Shown here piece by piece: positions 54,548 to 63,897 of a stretch of 64,000 nucleotides of DNA. The notes under the pieces are model-generated. The model did not search any database. It was given only the letters and a program-made list of their open reading frames with translations, and was not told where the DNA came from. The stretch comes from Clostridia bacterium. GTDB taxonomy: Bacteria; Bacillota; Clostridia; Christensenellales; Aristaeellaceae. A program made the translations under genes and the position numbers. Position 1 is the first letter of the stretch. Every line of letters begins with the position of its first letter. The stretch covers positions 16,430 to 80,429 of the forward strand of contig JAFQOD010000039.1 of NCBI GenBank assembly GCA_017395685.1. The letters are read 5' to 3'.

Positions 54548-54569
54548 CGAAAAGAGCTATTTCTAATGT

Positions 54570-56249
54570 TTAGTTCAAAGTAATTTCAGTACCGTCAATC
54601 ACCAGCTTGCCGGTGGTGCCGGGCACGAAGCGGCCATACAGGCTTCTCTGGCCATCGGGGGCAGTCTTGCCGGTCTGGGTCAGGGTATTGCCGGATTCGG
54701 TGATGCCTTCGATGGTCATTTCGCCAACATTGGCAGTACCAACCACAACGCCTACACGCCAATCGTCTTTATCAGAAGAATTGAACTCACAATCCTTGAC
54801 GATACAATCCTTAACAGTTGTAAACGTCCAGGCATTGCCGCCGGAATGGCCGATAATGCCGCCGATAGAACCGGCGCAGCTCAAGTTACATTTTACAACA
54901 GAGCATTTCTCAATAGTAACATAGCTCTTTACAGGGCCATCATTCTGGTTATTATATCCAGCAGTCCAGCCAACCAAGCCACCCATACGAGATTCATTGT
55001 TGGCAGTATTGGCCGTCAGAGTGGAATCGATCAGATGGCAATTGATCAAGGTGATTACATCCATGGAATCTGCGCATTCGATAAATGCACCAGCGCCCTG
55101 AGAATTCGTAGTAACGATCTGAGAATCAGCGATGGTCAGATTCTTGATGACAATCCCGGAGCCACCGGCAAAACCACCGGCGAACAGGGGAGCCTTCAGA
55201 CCTTTGATTACATGGCCGTTGCCTTCCACGGTGATGATATCAGCGCCGTGATAGCCGTCAACCTTGATGGGGGTCCATTCGATATTGGAAAGATCCATAT
55301 CCTTGGCCAGATGGATGGTGTTGCTGCCGGAACCGGCATCCGTCAGATCTTTCAGCGCAGCTTTGAATTCTTCCTCAGAATCAATAATGATGGGCTTGTT
55401 CTTTTCCACATCGCCCGCTTTCCAGGGCAGATTATTAACGCTGACAGCACCGAAAGCGGCATCAAGAGCGATCGTAGCTTTTTCAAGATCGGTCTTACCT
55501 TCGATATCCTTGAAGTTTTCAGTCTGCACAGCCTGGGTGAACGCAAGGATTTCATAGGTATCGCCCAGCAGTTCCATATCTTCGTTGGTGGCATTGTGGG
55601 TCATAACCACCTGCAGCAGAGAGGGATGGGACTGAGCACCGGCGGGAAGAGCCCGCTGATAAGTGGCGCAGGTTACAGCATACTGCACATCATCAATAGT
55701 AATATATCCAACGTCTTCCCAATTATACGTTTCGCCACCATTGACATTGTTCATGAATTCCTTATCGGGGCCCTCGCTATATTCCATGCCTTCGGGGCAT
55801 TCGAAAGCGATCCAGGTACGGAAATAGCAATCAGATTTGCCGGTATTCTTGACGAAGACCATCTTATCCAGGGCGCCCTTCAGCTTGGCATCATTCCACA
55901 GGCCGTTACCAGCGGTGCCGGTGTAAACATAATCGCCCCAGTAGAACAGATCAGTAGCTTCGGCAGAATAATCGGTGACTTCGTTGTTAACAGGATAAGC
56001 AGGATACAGCTTTTTGCCCTGCTGGAAAGGCACCAGATCGCCTTCCTCTACGCCATTGCCAGCACCAGCTTCGCCAGCATTATGGGGTACGCCTTCAGCG
56101 CGCTGCAGTTCCACCTGTTCGATCTTCACATTACCCAGGGTCATCACGTTGACATCGCTATCGGTATCGGACAGATAGGCGATGCTGCCGGTGATGGCCA
56201 TGCTCAGGGCGAGCACCATCACGATCGACAGAAGTACCGTCTTTTTCAT
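54570..56249 (-). CDS. Exported protein with SipW-dependent-type signal and beta-helix-like C-terminus
   Basis: This 559-residue protein begins MKKTVLLSIVMVLALSMAITGSIAYLSDTDS, residue by residue the SipW-dependent type seen in TasA/CalY matrix proteins and related exported proteins. Residues 30-265 form a TasA-like region with conserved aromatic and Asp-rich strands. Residues from about 290 show repeated short beta-strand turns (VIKNLTIADSQIV, ITLINCHLIDSTL, VTIEKCSVVKCNL), as in right-handed beta-helix/GLUG-like domains. ATG 56249 follows GGAAGG. The matching SipW peptidase is not in the window. The likely role is surface matrix or adhesin. Confidence 0.8.
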   Translation of the reverse strand: MKKTVLLSIVMVLALSMAITGSIAYLSDTDSDVNVMTLGNVKIEQVELQRAEGVPHNAGEAGAGNGVEEGDLVPFQQGKKLYPAYPVNNEVTDYSAEATDLFYWGDYVYTGTAGNGLWNDAKLKGALDKMVFVKNTGKSDCYFRTWIAFECPEGMEYSEGPDKEFMNNVNGGETYNWEDVGYITIDDVQYAVTCATYQRALPAGAQSHPSLLQVVMTHNATNEDMELLGDTYEILAFTQAVQTENFKDIEGKTDLEKATIALDAAFGAVSVNNLPWKAGDVEKNKPIIIDSEEEFKAALKDLTDAGSGSNTIHLAKDMDLSNIEWTPIKVDGYHGADIITVEGNGHVIKGLKAPLFAGGFAGGSGIVIKNLTIADSQIVTTNSQGAGAFIECADSMDVITLINCHLIDSTLTANTANNESRMGGLVGWTAGYNNQNDGPVKSYVTIEKCSVVKCNLSCAGSIGGIIGHSGGNAWTFTTVKDCIVKDCEFNSSDKDDWRVGVVVGTANVGEMTIEGITESGNTLTQTGKTAPDGQRSLYGRFVPGTTGKLVIDGTEITLN

Positions 56250-56309
56250 GTTTTTTCCTTCCTTTCCTTCTGTTTCCAATCTCATTTGGAGAGATCAACA
56301 GATAGAAAT

Positions 56310-56338
56310 ATTATACCTGATCTGGCATATTTTTTCAA
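56310..56338 (-). promoter_or_regulatory. Promoter of the SipW-signal protein
   Basis: TTGAAA (56333-56338), a 17-bp spacer and TATAAT (56310-56315) on the minus strand, about 60 bp upstream of the ATG. Confidence 0.75.
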
Positions 56339-56497
56339 GCCTTTCCTTCCCTTTTTACAACATTTTATCCCTCGCCGGAACAGAGCGGCAGGAAGGGCAG
56401 GGAAATCATGGACAAAATCGATAATCAAGGAATTTTTTTGTCTTTTCCTTGCAGGAAATAGGGGATACATGGAGAATAGGAGAAGTTGGGTTAGGAT

Positions 56498-56535
56498 GAA
56501 GGTTCTCTTATTTTATAGAAAACCTTCCATATAAT
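56498..56535 (+). promoter_or_regulatory. Promoter with operator-like inverted repeat ahead of the decarboxylase operon
   Basis: Perfect TATAAT (56530-56535) with a weak -35. The inverted repeat GAAGGTT (56498-56504) / AACCTTC (56521-56527) brackets the -35 region, so repressor binding would block it. Confidence 0.55.
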
Positions 56536-56582
56536 AATCAATCCTTTATCACCGGAAAATATGAAGAATGGGGGAAAAGGAA

Positions 56583-58037
56583 ATGGATATGTCCGAACGG
56601 TTGCAGGCCCTGGCCAAGGAAAAAACCGCCATCCTGCATGGGGACGCTGAACGCGTTGCCAAACAGCACGCCGATGGCAAGTGCACCGCCCGGGAGAGGA
56701 TCGGCAAGCTGCTGGATGCAGGCAGCTTCTTGGAAATGGATGCCCTGCGCAAGGGCGGCAATGTGGTCTGCGGCAGCGGCACGGTTGCCGGCCAGGCCGT
56801 CTATTGCTTCGCCCAGGATTATGCCTCCATGGGCGGCGCCATGACCAAGGAACAGGCCGAAAAGATCCTGAAGGTGCTGGGGATGGCCCGCAAGACCGGG
56901 GCCCCCGTAGTGGCCCTTATGGACAGCGCCGGTGTCAAGATCACCGAAGGCGCCTCCGCCATGCCCTATTATGCTGAAATCGTGGCCGCCATGGCCCGGC
57001 TCTCCGGCGTATGCCCCATGATCGCCTGTGTGGTGGGCCCCTGCACCGGCCTTTCCACCCTGCTCACCCAGGTGTGCGATATCACCATCCAGGTGAAAAA
57101 GACCGGCGAAATCGCCCTGAACACCGCCCTGGTGATGAACACCGAAAAGGGCAAGGAAAAGACCAGCCAGCAGCTCTTTGGCGCTGAAGTGATGGCCAAG
57201 CAGGGCGCCTGTGCGCTGACCGCTGAAAATGAAGATGAGGCCCTGGCCTTCGTATCCGCCCTCATCGATCTGCTGCCCGCCTCCAATATGGAAGACGCCA
57301 TGATCAATCTGGATGCCGATCTGAACCGGCTGATGGTTTGCGAAAATCCCGATGACGTATCCTCCCTGATGGCGGATCTTTGCGATGACAACCGGCTGAT
57401 TGAGCTGTACAAGGAATTCGGAACTGCCGTGAAGGTGGCCCTGTGCCGCATCGGCGGCCGCAGCTGCGGCGTGATCGCCACCAATCCCCAGGAAGAAGGC
57501 GGCCGCCTCACCGCCGATGCCTGCCGCAAGGCCGCCCGTTTTGTGCGCCTGTGCGATTGCTATCACCTGCCTGTGATTTCTCTGGTCAATACTGAGGGCC
57601 TTGCCGTTCCCTGCGTATGCGGCCAGGGCAATCTGATCAAGGCCGCCGCCGAGCTGACCTACGCCTATGCCGAAGCCACCGCCCCCAAGATCGCCCTGAT
57701 GACCGGCAACGCCGTAGGCGCGGCTTATGTGGCCATGGGCGGCAAGAATATTGCCGACGTCAGCTACGCCTGGCCCACCGCCATGATTGCCCCCCTGACC
57801 AAGGAAGTGGCCGTGCAGACCATGGATGCCGATCTGCTGCTCAAGGGCGAAAAGCGGGCCGATCTGGAAGAAAAATATATGGAAGCCTGCGGCGCCCTGA
57901 ACGCTGCCGCCCAAGGCATTGTGGATGATGTGATTGAGCCCCGGGAATCCCGGAAATACATCATCGCCGCCATGGAGCTGCTGGCCTCCAAGCATGATGT
58001 AAACCTGCCCAAGAAGCACGGCAATCTGCCGCTGTAA
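56583..58037 (+). CDS. Biotin-dependent acyl-CoA carboxyltransferase (MmdA/PccB/12S type)
   Basis: The protein of about 484 residues has the two crotonase-like halves of acyl-CoA carboxyltransferases. The first has CTARERIGKLLDAGSFLEM and an SGTVAGQ/DSAGVKITEGAS region; the second has NTEGLAVPC and a GNAVGAAYVAMGG oxyanion-type loop. It moves CO2 between biotin and a CoA ester such as methylmalonyl-CoA or propionyl-CoA. The start is ATG 56583 or 56589; the upstream ATG 56568 overlaps the ribosome-site purines. First gene of the operon; with the partners downstream it may make methylmalonyl-CoA decarboxylase or a transcarboxylase. Confidence 0.9.
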   Translation: MDMSERLQALAKEKTAILHGDAERVAKQHADGKCTARERIGKLLDAGSFLEMDALRKGGNVVCGSGTVAGQAVYCFAQDYASMGGAMTKEQAEKILKVLGMARKTGAPVVALMDSAGVKITEGASAMPYYAEIVAAMARLSGVCPMIACVVGPCTGLSTLLTQVCDITIQVKKTGEIALNTALVMNTEKGKEKTSQQLFGAEVMAKQGACALTAENEDEALAFVSALIDLLPASNMEDAMINLDADLNRLMVCENPDDVSSLMADLCDDNRLIELYKEFGTAVKVALCRIGGRSCGVIATNPQEEGGRLTADACRKAARFVRLCDCYHLPVISLVNTEGLAVPCVCGQGNLIKAAAELTYAYAEATAPKIALMTGNAVGAAYVAMGGKNIADVSYAWPTAMIAPLTKEVAVQTMDADLLLKGEKRADLEEKYMEACGALNAAAQGIVDDVIEPRESRKYIIAAMELLASKHDVNLPKKHGNLPL

Positions 58038-58051
58038 GGGGAGGGAATGAA

Positions 58052-58408
58052 ATGAATGCAATGACGCTGGGCCTTTCCACCACGGCAGTGGGCATGCTGG
58101 TGGTTTTTTCAGGGCTGATCATTCTGATCATCTGTATTTACGGAATGACCTGCCTGACCGGCAAGAATGCCAAAAAGCCCGCCGCCCCCAAGAAAGATGC
58201 CGCCCCTGTTCAGGCGGAAGCCGCCCCCGCGCCGCTGGCCGCCGCGGAAGAAACCGATGAACAACTGATCGCCGTCATTTCCGCTGCCATCGCAGCCGTA
58301 TGGCAGGGCCAGGGAAGCAGCTTCGTGGTGCGCCGGGTCACCCGGATCCAGAATGCTTCCCCCCGCGCCCGGGCCGCCCGTACCGAGCAGATCTATAGCC
58401 GGATGTAA
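58052..58408 (+). CDS. Oxaloacetate/methylmalonyl-CoA decarboxylase gamma/delta-like subunit (OadG)
   Basis: The 118-residue protein has an N-terminal membrane helix (about 10-35; AVGMLVVFSGLIILIICIYG), then an Ala/Pro-rich linker and a soluble tail. OadG-type subunits stabilise the complex and link the carboxyltransferase to the membrane subunit. GGGAGGG precedes the ATG, 14 bp after the carboxyltransferase gene. Confidence 0.88.
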   Translation: MNAMTLGLSTTAVGMLVVFSGLIILIICIYGMTCLTGKNAKKPAAPKKDAAPVQAEAAPAPLAAAEETDEQLIAVISAAIAAVWQGQGSSFVVRRVTRIQNASPRARAARTEQIYSRM

Positions 58409-58428
58409 ATAGAAGGGAGATAAATATC

Positions 58429-58851
58429 ATGCGTAAATTCAATATCACCGTCAATGGCGTTTCTTACGAAGTAGAAGTAGAAGAAGTGGGCGCTGTGCCC
58501 GCTGCCGTTCCCTCTGCCCCCGTGGCCGCTGCCCCTGTAGCCGCTGCTCCTGTAGCTGCTCCCGTGGCCGCCGCTCCCGCTGCTGCCCCCAAGGCTGCCG
58601 CCCCTGCCCCCGCCCCCAAGGCTGCCCCCGTGGCCGGCGGCGTGAAGGTGAACGCCCCCATGCCCGGCACCATCCTGGATGTGAAGGTCGCCCAGGGCGC
58701 TTCCGTCAAGAAGGGCGATGTGCTGGTCATCCTGGAAGCCATGAAGATGGAAAATGAAATCCTGGCCGCTCAGGATGGCACGGTGGCCCAGGTGCTGGTT
58801 GCCAAGGGCGCTTCCGTCAATTCCGGCGATGTGCTGTGCGTGTTGAACTGA
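58429..58851 (+). CDS. Biotin carboxyl carrier protein (1.3S/MmdC type)
   Basis: The 140-residue protein starts with a short beta region ([15 protein letters not shown]). A long Ala/Pro linker of about 45 residues follows, then the biotinyl domain (about 70-140) with biotinyl Lys106 in [10 protein letters not shown] single carrier in this operon must serve both carboxyltransferases. AGAAGGGAGAT precedes the ATG. Confidence 0.95.
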   Translation: MRKFNITVNGVSYEVEVEEVGAVPAAVPSAPVAAAPVAAAPVAAPVAAAPAAAPKAAAPAPAPKAAPVAGGVKVNAPMPGTILDVKVAQGASVKKGDVLVILEAMKMENEILAAQDGTVAQVLVAKGASVNSGDVLCVLN

Positions 58852-58891
58852 TCCATCGGTAACAGATTCCAACCGAAAGGAGAAGATTTGC

Positions 58892-60355
58892 ATGCCTGCA
58901 CCCTCTGTTGACATAATGCAGACCATTCTGGATCTGGCCAACAAATCGGGGATTGCCCAGTTTCTGCAAAATCCCCTGGCCCTGGTCATGGTCGGCATTT
59001 CCTGCGTATTGATTTATCTGGCCATCGTAAAGAAATTTGAGCCCCTGCTGCTCCTCCCCATCGCCTTTGGTATGCTGCTGACCAACCTGCTGGGCGCAGA
59101 GGTATACCATGAAGAGCTGTTCGCCGGCGGCCATGCCAATTGGTCCCTCTTTGGCGGGGCCATCCTGGTGGAATCCAAGGATCTGGCCCATCTGGGCGAA
59201 TATTTCGTCAATAATGCCGGCGCCATTCTGCATAACAATGTGGTGATCGGCCAGATCACCGAAAATTTCAGCGTGGGCGCCTATCTGAATGAGGCAGGCG
59301 CGCTGATGGCCGAAAGCGGCGAAATGCTGGCCGAATCCGTGGCCGTGATCATCAAGGATTCCGCCGCCTATCTGTCCGACGGCAAGGTATATTCCAATCT
59401 GGGCACCCTGCTGGCAAGCACCGGCCGCTCCATCACCCCCGGCCTGCTGGATTACCTGTATCTGGGGGTTAAGCTGGGTATCTATCCCTGCCTGATCTTC
59501 ATCGGCGTGGGCGCGGGCACCGATTTTGGCCCCCTCATCGCCAATCCCAAGACGCTGCTGCTGGGCGCTGCCGCACAGCTGGGCATCTTTATCGTATTCA
59601 TCGGCGCTTCCCTGATGGGTTTTTCCCCTTCCGAGGCGGGCGCCATCGGCATCATCGGCGGCGCAGACGGCCCCACTGCCATCTGGCTCACCGGTAAACT
59701 GGCCCCCCATCTGCTGGGCCCCATCGCCGTGGCCGCCTACAGCTATATGGCGCTGGTTCCTGTGATCCAGCCCCCCATCATGAAGGCGCTCACCACCAAG
59801 AAGGAACGCCAGATCGTGATGGAACAGCTGCGCCCCGTATCCAAGAAGGAAAAAATCCTCTTCCCCATCGTGGTCACCATCCTGGTTTCCCTGCTGCTGC
59901 CCAGCGCCACGCCCCTGGTGGGGTGCCTGATGCTGGGTAACCTGATGCGGGAATGCGGCGTGGTGGAACGCCTGAACAAGACCGTCCAGAACGAGCTGAT
60001 GAATATCGTCACCATCTTCCTGGGCGTGACCGTGGGCGCCACCGCCACCGCCGAAACCTTCCTCACCACGGATACCATCAAGATCATCGCCCTGGGCGTA
60101 TTCGCCTTCGGCTGCGGCACTGCCGGCGGCCTCCTGCTTGCCAAACTGATGAACAAGCTCACCGGCGGCAAGATCAATCCCCTCATCGGCTCCGCCGGCG
60201 TATCCGCCGTGCCCATGGCCGCCCGGGTATCCCAGTCCGTGGGCCAGAAGGAAAACCCCGGCAATTTCCTGCTCATGCATGCCATGGGCCCCAATGTGGC
60301 GGGCGTTATCGGCTCTGCCATTGCGGCAGGCGTGCTGCTGAGCATGTTTGGCTGA
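58892..60355 (+). CDS. Na+-translocating decarboxylase beta subunit (OadB/MmdB/GcdB)
   Basis: This 487-residue membrane protein decarboxylates carboxybiotin and pumps Na+ outward. The essential Asp211 sits in [11 protein letters not shown], the Na+-site motif is [17 protein letters not shown], and the C-terminal half ([20 protein letters not shown] and [18 protein letters not shown]) is highly conserved. It resembles the oxaloacetate decarboxylase OadB in N-terminal layout. AAAGGAGAAG precedes the ATG. A 459-bp structured spacer separates it from the last gene. Confidence 0.95.
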   Translation: MPAPSVDIMQTILDLANKSGIAQFLQNPLALVMVGISCVLIYLAIVKKFEPLLLLPIAFGMLLTNLLGAEVYHEELFAGGHANWSLFGGAILVESKDLAHLGEYFVNNAGAILHNNVVIGQITENFSVGAYLNEAGALMAESGEMLAESVAVIIKDSAAYLSDGKVYSNLGTLLASTGRSITPGLLDYLYLGVKLGIYPCLIFIGVGAGTDFGPLIANPKTLLLGAAAQLGIFIVFIGASLMGFSPSEAGAIGIIGGADGPTAIWLTGKLAPHLLGPIAVAAYSYMALVPVIQPPIMKALTTKKERQIVMEQLRPVSKKEKILFPIVVTILVSLLLPSATPLVGCLMLGNLMRECGVVERLNKTVQNELMNIVTIFLGVTVGATATAETFLTTDTIKIIALGVFAFGCGTAGGLLLAKLMNKLTGGKINPLIGSAGVSAVPMAARVSQSVGQKENPGNFLLMHAMGPNVAGVIGSAIAAGVLLSMFG

Positions 60356-60814
60356 GGATAATCAGAACCAGGCAGGGGCCTCCCCGGCCCCTGTACCCCG
60401 GGCCAGAGGATTTCATCCTCTGGACTCCGGCAGCGGATGGAGAAAACGCTTCTCACGATAAGTCCTTCCCGCTGGAACAGGGGAATTAATCGGCTTCATC
60501 ATTTTCGGGCCGGGCGATGAAATCGCCCAACCCGGATGTGCCTGCACATCCGGGGAGAAATGGAGTAAATGCCCGCGGAGAGAATTCATTCTCTCCCGGT
60601 CATTTCCACCATTTCTCTTTGGCCCGAAACTATCACACATTCGTATCCTCGTGCCGCAGGCGGAAAAAAGTTTGTTTTCTCAAATAAACAATATCGCCTG
60701 CCGGGATGCAAGGGATTGATCCCTTGCCGGGGAGGTACAGGAGGGCGAGCAGCCCTCCTGCTCCGGACATAACTCCATCGAACAATATTCTCAACGATAA
60801 AAAGGAGAATCATG
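60356..60814 (+). ncRNA. Hairpin-packed intercistronic region, candidate structured RNA
   Basis: At least eight strong stems fill this spacer. They are 60373/60393 (CAGGGGCC), 60403/60423 (CCAGAGGAT) and 60431/60474. A multibranch domain follows with outer stem 60503-60511/60621-60629 (TTTCGGGCC/GGCCCGAAA) enclosing hairpins at 60512-60528, 60532-60553 and a two-part arm 60555-60617. Then come 60656-60701, 60708-60727 (GCAAGGGAT) and 60738-60760. The closed domain is a four-way junction. No known family was identified, and a set of REP-like or mRNA-stability hairpins is the alternative. Confidence 0.45.
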
Positions 60815-62215
60815 ATGGCGAAAGTAAAAATTACCGATACCATTCTGCGCGATGCGCATCAGTCCCAGGCGGCCACCCGGATGCGGCTGGATGAAATGCT
60901 GCCCGCCTGTGAAATGCTGGATAAGGCTGGTTATTTTTCTCTGGAATGCTGGGGCGGCGCCACCTTTGACAGCTGCCTGCGCTTCCTGAATGAAGATCCC
61001 TGGGAACGGCTGCGTGCCCTTCGCAAGGCGCTGCCCAATACCAAGCTGCAGATGCTGCTCCGCGGCCAGAATATTCTGGGCTACAAGCATTATGCCGATG
61101 ACGTGGTGGATTATTTCGTCAAGAAATCCATCGATAACGGCATCGATATCATCCGCACCTTCGACGCCCTGAACGACCTGCGGAACATGGAAAAGGCCGT
61201 GAAGGCCACCAAGCAGTATAACGGCCTGGCCGAAGTGGCCATGAGCTATACCACTTCTCCCGTGCATACCGAAGAATACTTTGTCAAGCTGGCCAAGGAT
61301 ATCGAATCCATGGGCGCTGACCTGATCTGCATCAAGGATATGGCGGGATTGCTTCTGCCCTTCAATGCCTATTCCCTGATCAAGAAGCTGAAGCAGAATA
61401 CCAAGCTGCCCATCGTGCTGCACACCCATAACACCGCCGGCACCGGCGCCATGACCCTGATCAAGGCCGTGGAAGCGGGCGTTGACGTAATCGATACCGC
61501 CCTTTCTCCCCTGGGCGGCGGCACCAGCCAGCCTGCCACCGAATCCATGGTGGCGGTGCTCAAGGGCACTGAATACGATACCGGCCTGGATGAAGAGCTG
61601 CTTGCCAAGATTGCCGAGCATTTCCGCACCGTGGCCGATCGTCTGGGCCAGGATAAGTGGCGTGACGCCGGCAAGGTGCTGGCCGTGGATGCCAAGGCGC
61701 TGCAGTATCAGGTGCCCGGCGGCATGCTGTCCAATCTGATCGGCCAGCTCAAGCAGGCCGGCGCCATGGATAAGTATTATCAGGTGCTGGAAGAAGTGCC
61801 CCGTGTGCGTGAAGATTTCGGCTTCCCGCCCCTGGTCACCCCCACCTCCCAGATCGTGGGCACCCAGGCCGTGATGAACGTACTGGGCGGCGAACGCTAT
61901 AAGATGGTGCCCAAGGAAAGCAAGGGCCTGCTTCGCGGCGAATACGGCCGGCTGCCCGCCAAGGTGAATGAAGAAGTGCGCAAAAAGTGCATTGGTGACG
62001 CCAAGGTGATCACCCATCGCCCCGCCGATGATATCAAGCCCGAGCTGGAAGGCTACCGCAAGGAAATCGCCCAGTACAGCCAGCAGGATGAGGATGTGCT
62101 CTCCTACGCCCTCTTCCCCCAGGTGGCCACGAAATTCTTCCAGTGGCGCCAGGCCCAGCAGCTCAAGGCCGATCCCACCTCCTTCAACAAAGAAGACGGC
62201 ACCATGCCTGTGTAA
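60815..62215 (+). CDS. Oxaloacetate/pyruvate carboxyltransferase subunit (OadA/PycB/5S type)
   Basis: This 466-residue TIM-barrel protein has the conserved LRDAHQSQAATRMR, ECWGGATFDSCLRFL, the metal-site HTHNTAGTGA, and a C-terminal conserved domain. It moves CO2 between biotin and pyruvate/oxaloacetate. It has no biotinyl domain of its own, so it must use the carrier at 58429. ATG 60815 (second of two ATGs, 7 bases after AAGGAG) is preferred. A long hairpin terminator follows at 62237. Confidence 0.93.
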   Translation: MAKVKITDTILRDAHQSQAATRMRLDEMLPACEMLDKAGYFSLECWGGATFDSCLRFLNEDPWERLRALRKALPNTKLQMLLRGQNILGYKHYADDVVDYFVKKSIDNGIDIIRTFDALNDLRNMEKAVKATKQYNGLAEVAMSYTTSPVHTEEYFVKLAKDIESMGADLICIKDMAGLLLPFNAYSLIKKLKQNTKLPIVLHTHNTAGTGAMTLIKAVEAGVDVIDTALSPLGGGTSQPATESMVAVLKGTEYDTGLDEELLAKIAEHFRTVADRLGQDKWRDAGKVLAVDAKALQYQVPGGMLSNLIGQLKQAGAMDKYYQVLEEVPRVREDFGFPPLVTPTSQIVGTQAVMNVLGGERYKMVPKESKGLLRGEYGRLPAKVNEEVRKKCIGDAKVITHRPADDIKPELEGYRKEIAQYSQQDEDVLSYALFPQVATKFFQWRQAQQLKADPTSFNKEDGTMPV

Positions 62216-62236
62216 GGATACGAATTGAATAAATAG

Positions 62237-62276
62237 CGGGAAGGGGGCTCTTTTAGAAAAAAGAGCCCCCTTCCCG
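62237..62276. terminator. Long hairpin after the decarboxylase operon
   Basis: Eighteen-base arms (CGGGAAGGGGGCTCTTTT) with a 4-base loop; no U-tract beyond the hairpin. Confidence 0.6.
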
Positions 62277-62417
62277 TACCCATCCCCAGAAAACCTGCTC
62301 TGGATATATCCTGCACGTAAGAAATCAACTGTTTCCCGGTGTTTTTTCCATCTTCTGCAATATTTCATCATTAATTTCCGTTCTATATGTGATGATATTT
62401 TTCCGGGAGGGAATGCC

Positions 62418-63797
62418 ATGAAAAGAATGCTGATCTGGCTGCTTTTGCTGGTGCCCTTATGCGCCCGGGGTGAAGAATTGCTTTTCCCCGCTCGGGTGGA
62501 TGGAAAGTGGGGCTATATCAACGGAGCGGGGGAAATGGTGATCGCTCCGCAATGGCAGATGGCGGAAGGATTTTCCAACGGTTTCGCCCTGGTGGAAGGG
62601 GAAAATGGGAAAGGAGTCATTGATCGGCAGGGAAACGCGATGCTGGAGCTTGTTTATGGTGATATTGCCCCTTATTCCTGGATTTACCGCATCCGGGGTG
62701 AAAATGAAGCGGGCAAAACAAAATACTCTTATTTTGATCCTATCAGCGGATATCTTTCTCCCTTTGTTTATGATGCTGTAGAGGATTTTTTCCGGGATGA
62801 TCCCGCCGCGCCCCTGACCGTATGGATTGAGAATCCGTCCAGGGTGACCTATATTCTCCCTGCCACTGGCGAAAAAGCATTCGAAAATGAATACGACCTG
62901 TTGCATGATGATAACGAATTCTGCGAAGGCTACACCCTGGCAGCCAATGAGTGCGTCGAATATGACTCGGAGGGAAATATCTGGACATGGTATCCGGAAT
63001 TCCATCTGATTGATACCACCGGCAAGGAAACCATCTTCCCCGAAGGCATTTTTCCGGACAGCCAGGTGCAGGAGGGATACCTTCGCATCGGCCGCAATCT
63101 GACGGAGGAGGAATGGGCTGCCAGGGAATCCGGATGGGGCGTGGCCTATGGCCTGGCAAAGCCCAGCGGAGAAATCATTGTGGAGCCCCAATACGATTAT
63201 CTGTATCCCCCGGCGGAAGGCTGCGTCGTTATCATGCAGAATTACCGATTGGGGCATATCGATCTGGAAACGGGCCTTGTGGTAGAGCCCCGCTTTGAAT
63301 TCATCACGGACTCACTTCCCAGCTACACCTTTTCCAACGGGTATGCCCTTCTGTATCCCGTGCAGCAGGGGGATAAGGAATGGGGGCAGCTGCTCATCGA
63401 CCGGCAGGGCCGGGAAATCTTTTCTGCCTGGGAAGAGGATGAAATTCGCCTGGAAAGCCATGTATTCACCCCCGGCGGGCTATGCGTCTATGAAAAGAAT
63501 GATCAATATGGGCTGATGAAAATTTCAGAAGGGAATGCTGTCCTTCTGACAGAAGCAATCTATGAAAAAATCAACTATTGGGATTCCTGGCATGATATGG
63601 AACACCCATTGGAAAGCGGCTGGCTGCCGGTGAAAATGAAAGGGCTGTGGGGATATGTCAATGAACATGCTGAATTGATCATCCCCCCGCAGTGGGAAGA
63701 AGCGGATATCTTCTGCCAGGGTCTGGCACGGGTTGAAAAGAACGGAAAAATGGCCTATATCAATCTGCTGGGGGATATCATCTGGCAGGAACCGTGA
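62418..63797 (+). CDS. Secreted WG-repeat protein
   Basis: The 459-residue protein has a Sec signal (about 1-19; PLCAR lacks a proper lipobox) and WG-type repeats. The first is RVDGKWGYINGAGEMVIAPQ, middle copies include GVAYGLAKPSGEIIVEPQYD, and the last is KGLWGYVNEHAELIIPPQW. WG repeats are beta-rich and usually surface-exposed; function is unknown. GGGAGGG lies 8 bases before the ATG. A long hairpin closes the gene. Confidence 0.85.
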   Translation: MKRMLIWLLLLVPLCARGEELLFPARVDGKWGYINGAGEMVIAPQWQMAEGFSNGFALVEGENGKGVIDRQGNAMLELVYGDIAPYSWIYRIRGENEAGKTKYSYFDPISGYLSPFVYDAVEDFFRDDPAAPLTVWIENPSRVTYILPATGEKAFENEYDLLHDDNEFCEGYTLAANECVEYDSEGNIWTWYPEFHLIDTTGKETIFPEGIFPDSQVQEGYLRIGRNLTEEEWAARESGWGVAYGLAKPSGEIIVEPQYDYLYPPAEGCVVIMQNYRLGHIDLETGLVVEPRFEFITDSLPSYTFSNGYALLYPVQQGDKEWGQLLIDRQGREIFSAWEEDEIRLESHVFTPGGLCVYEKNDQYGLMKISEGNAVLLTEAIYEKINYWDSWHDMEHPLESGWLPVKMKGLWGYVNEHAELIIPPQWEEADIFCQGLARVEKNGKMAYINLLGDIIWQEP

Positions 63798-63816
63798 CGG
63801 ATAAGGGGAAGGAAAT

Positions 63817-63856
63817 GCGGGAGGGGCTTTCTTTTAAAAAAGAAAGCCCCTCCCGC
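63817..63856. terminator. Long hairpin after the WG-repeat gene
   Basis: Nineteen-base arms (GCGGGAGGGGCTTTCTTTT) with a 2-base loop, matching the hairpin at 9989-10028 at 18 of 19 arm positions. Confidence 0.6.
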
Positions 63857-63897
63857 GCTGTGAACAGAACCAGTAAAAACGAACAATAGACAAAAAG

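Larger units (their letters stand above)
56250..56582. other. Divergent promoter region between the SipW-signal gene and the decarboxylase operon
   Basis: Contains the minus-strand promoter 56310-56338 and the plus-strand promoter and inverted repeat 56498-56535. No further gene was seen. Confidence 0.65.

Noticed and set aside
58892..60355. Apparent insertion in the decarboxylase beta subunit (residues 70-182)
   Set aside because: The essential Asp lies near residue 211, close to the position in oxaloacetate decarboxylase OadB, so the long N-terminal part is normal for that subgroup.
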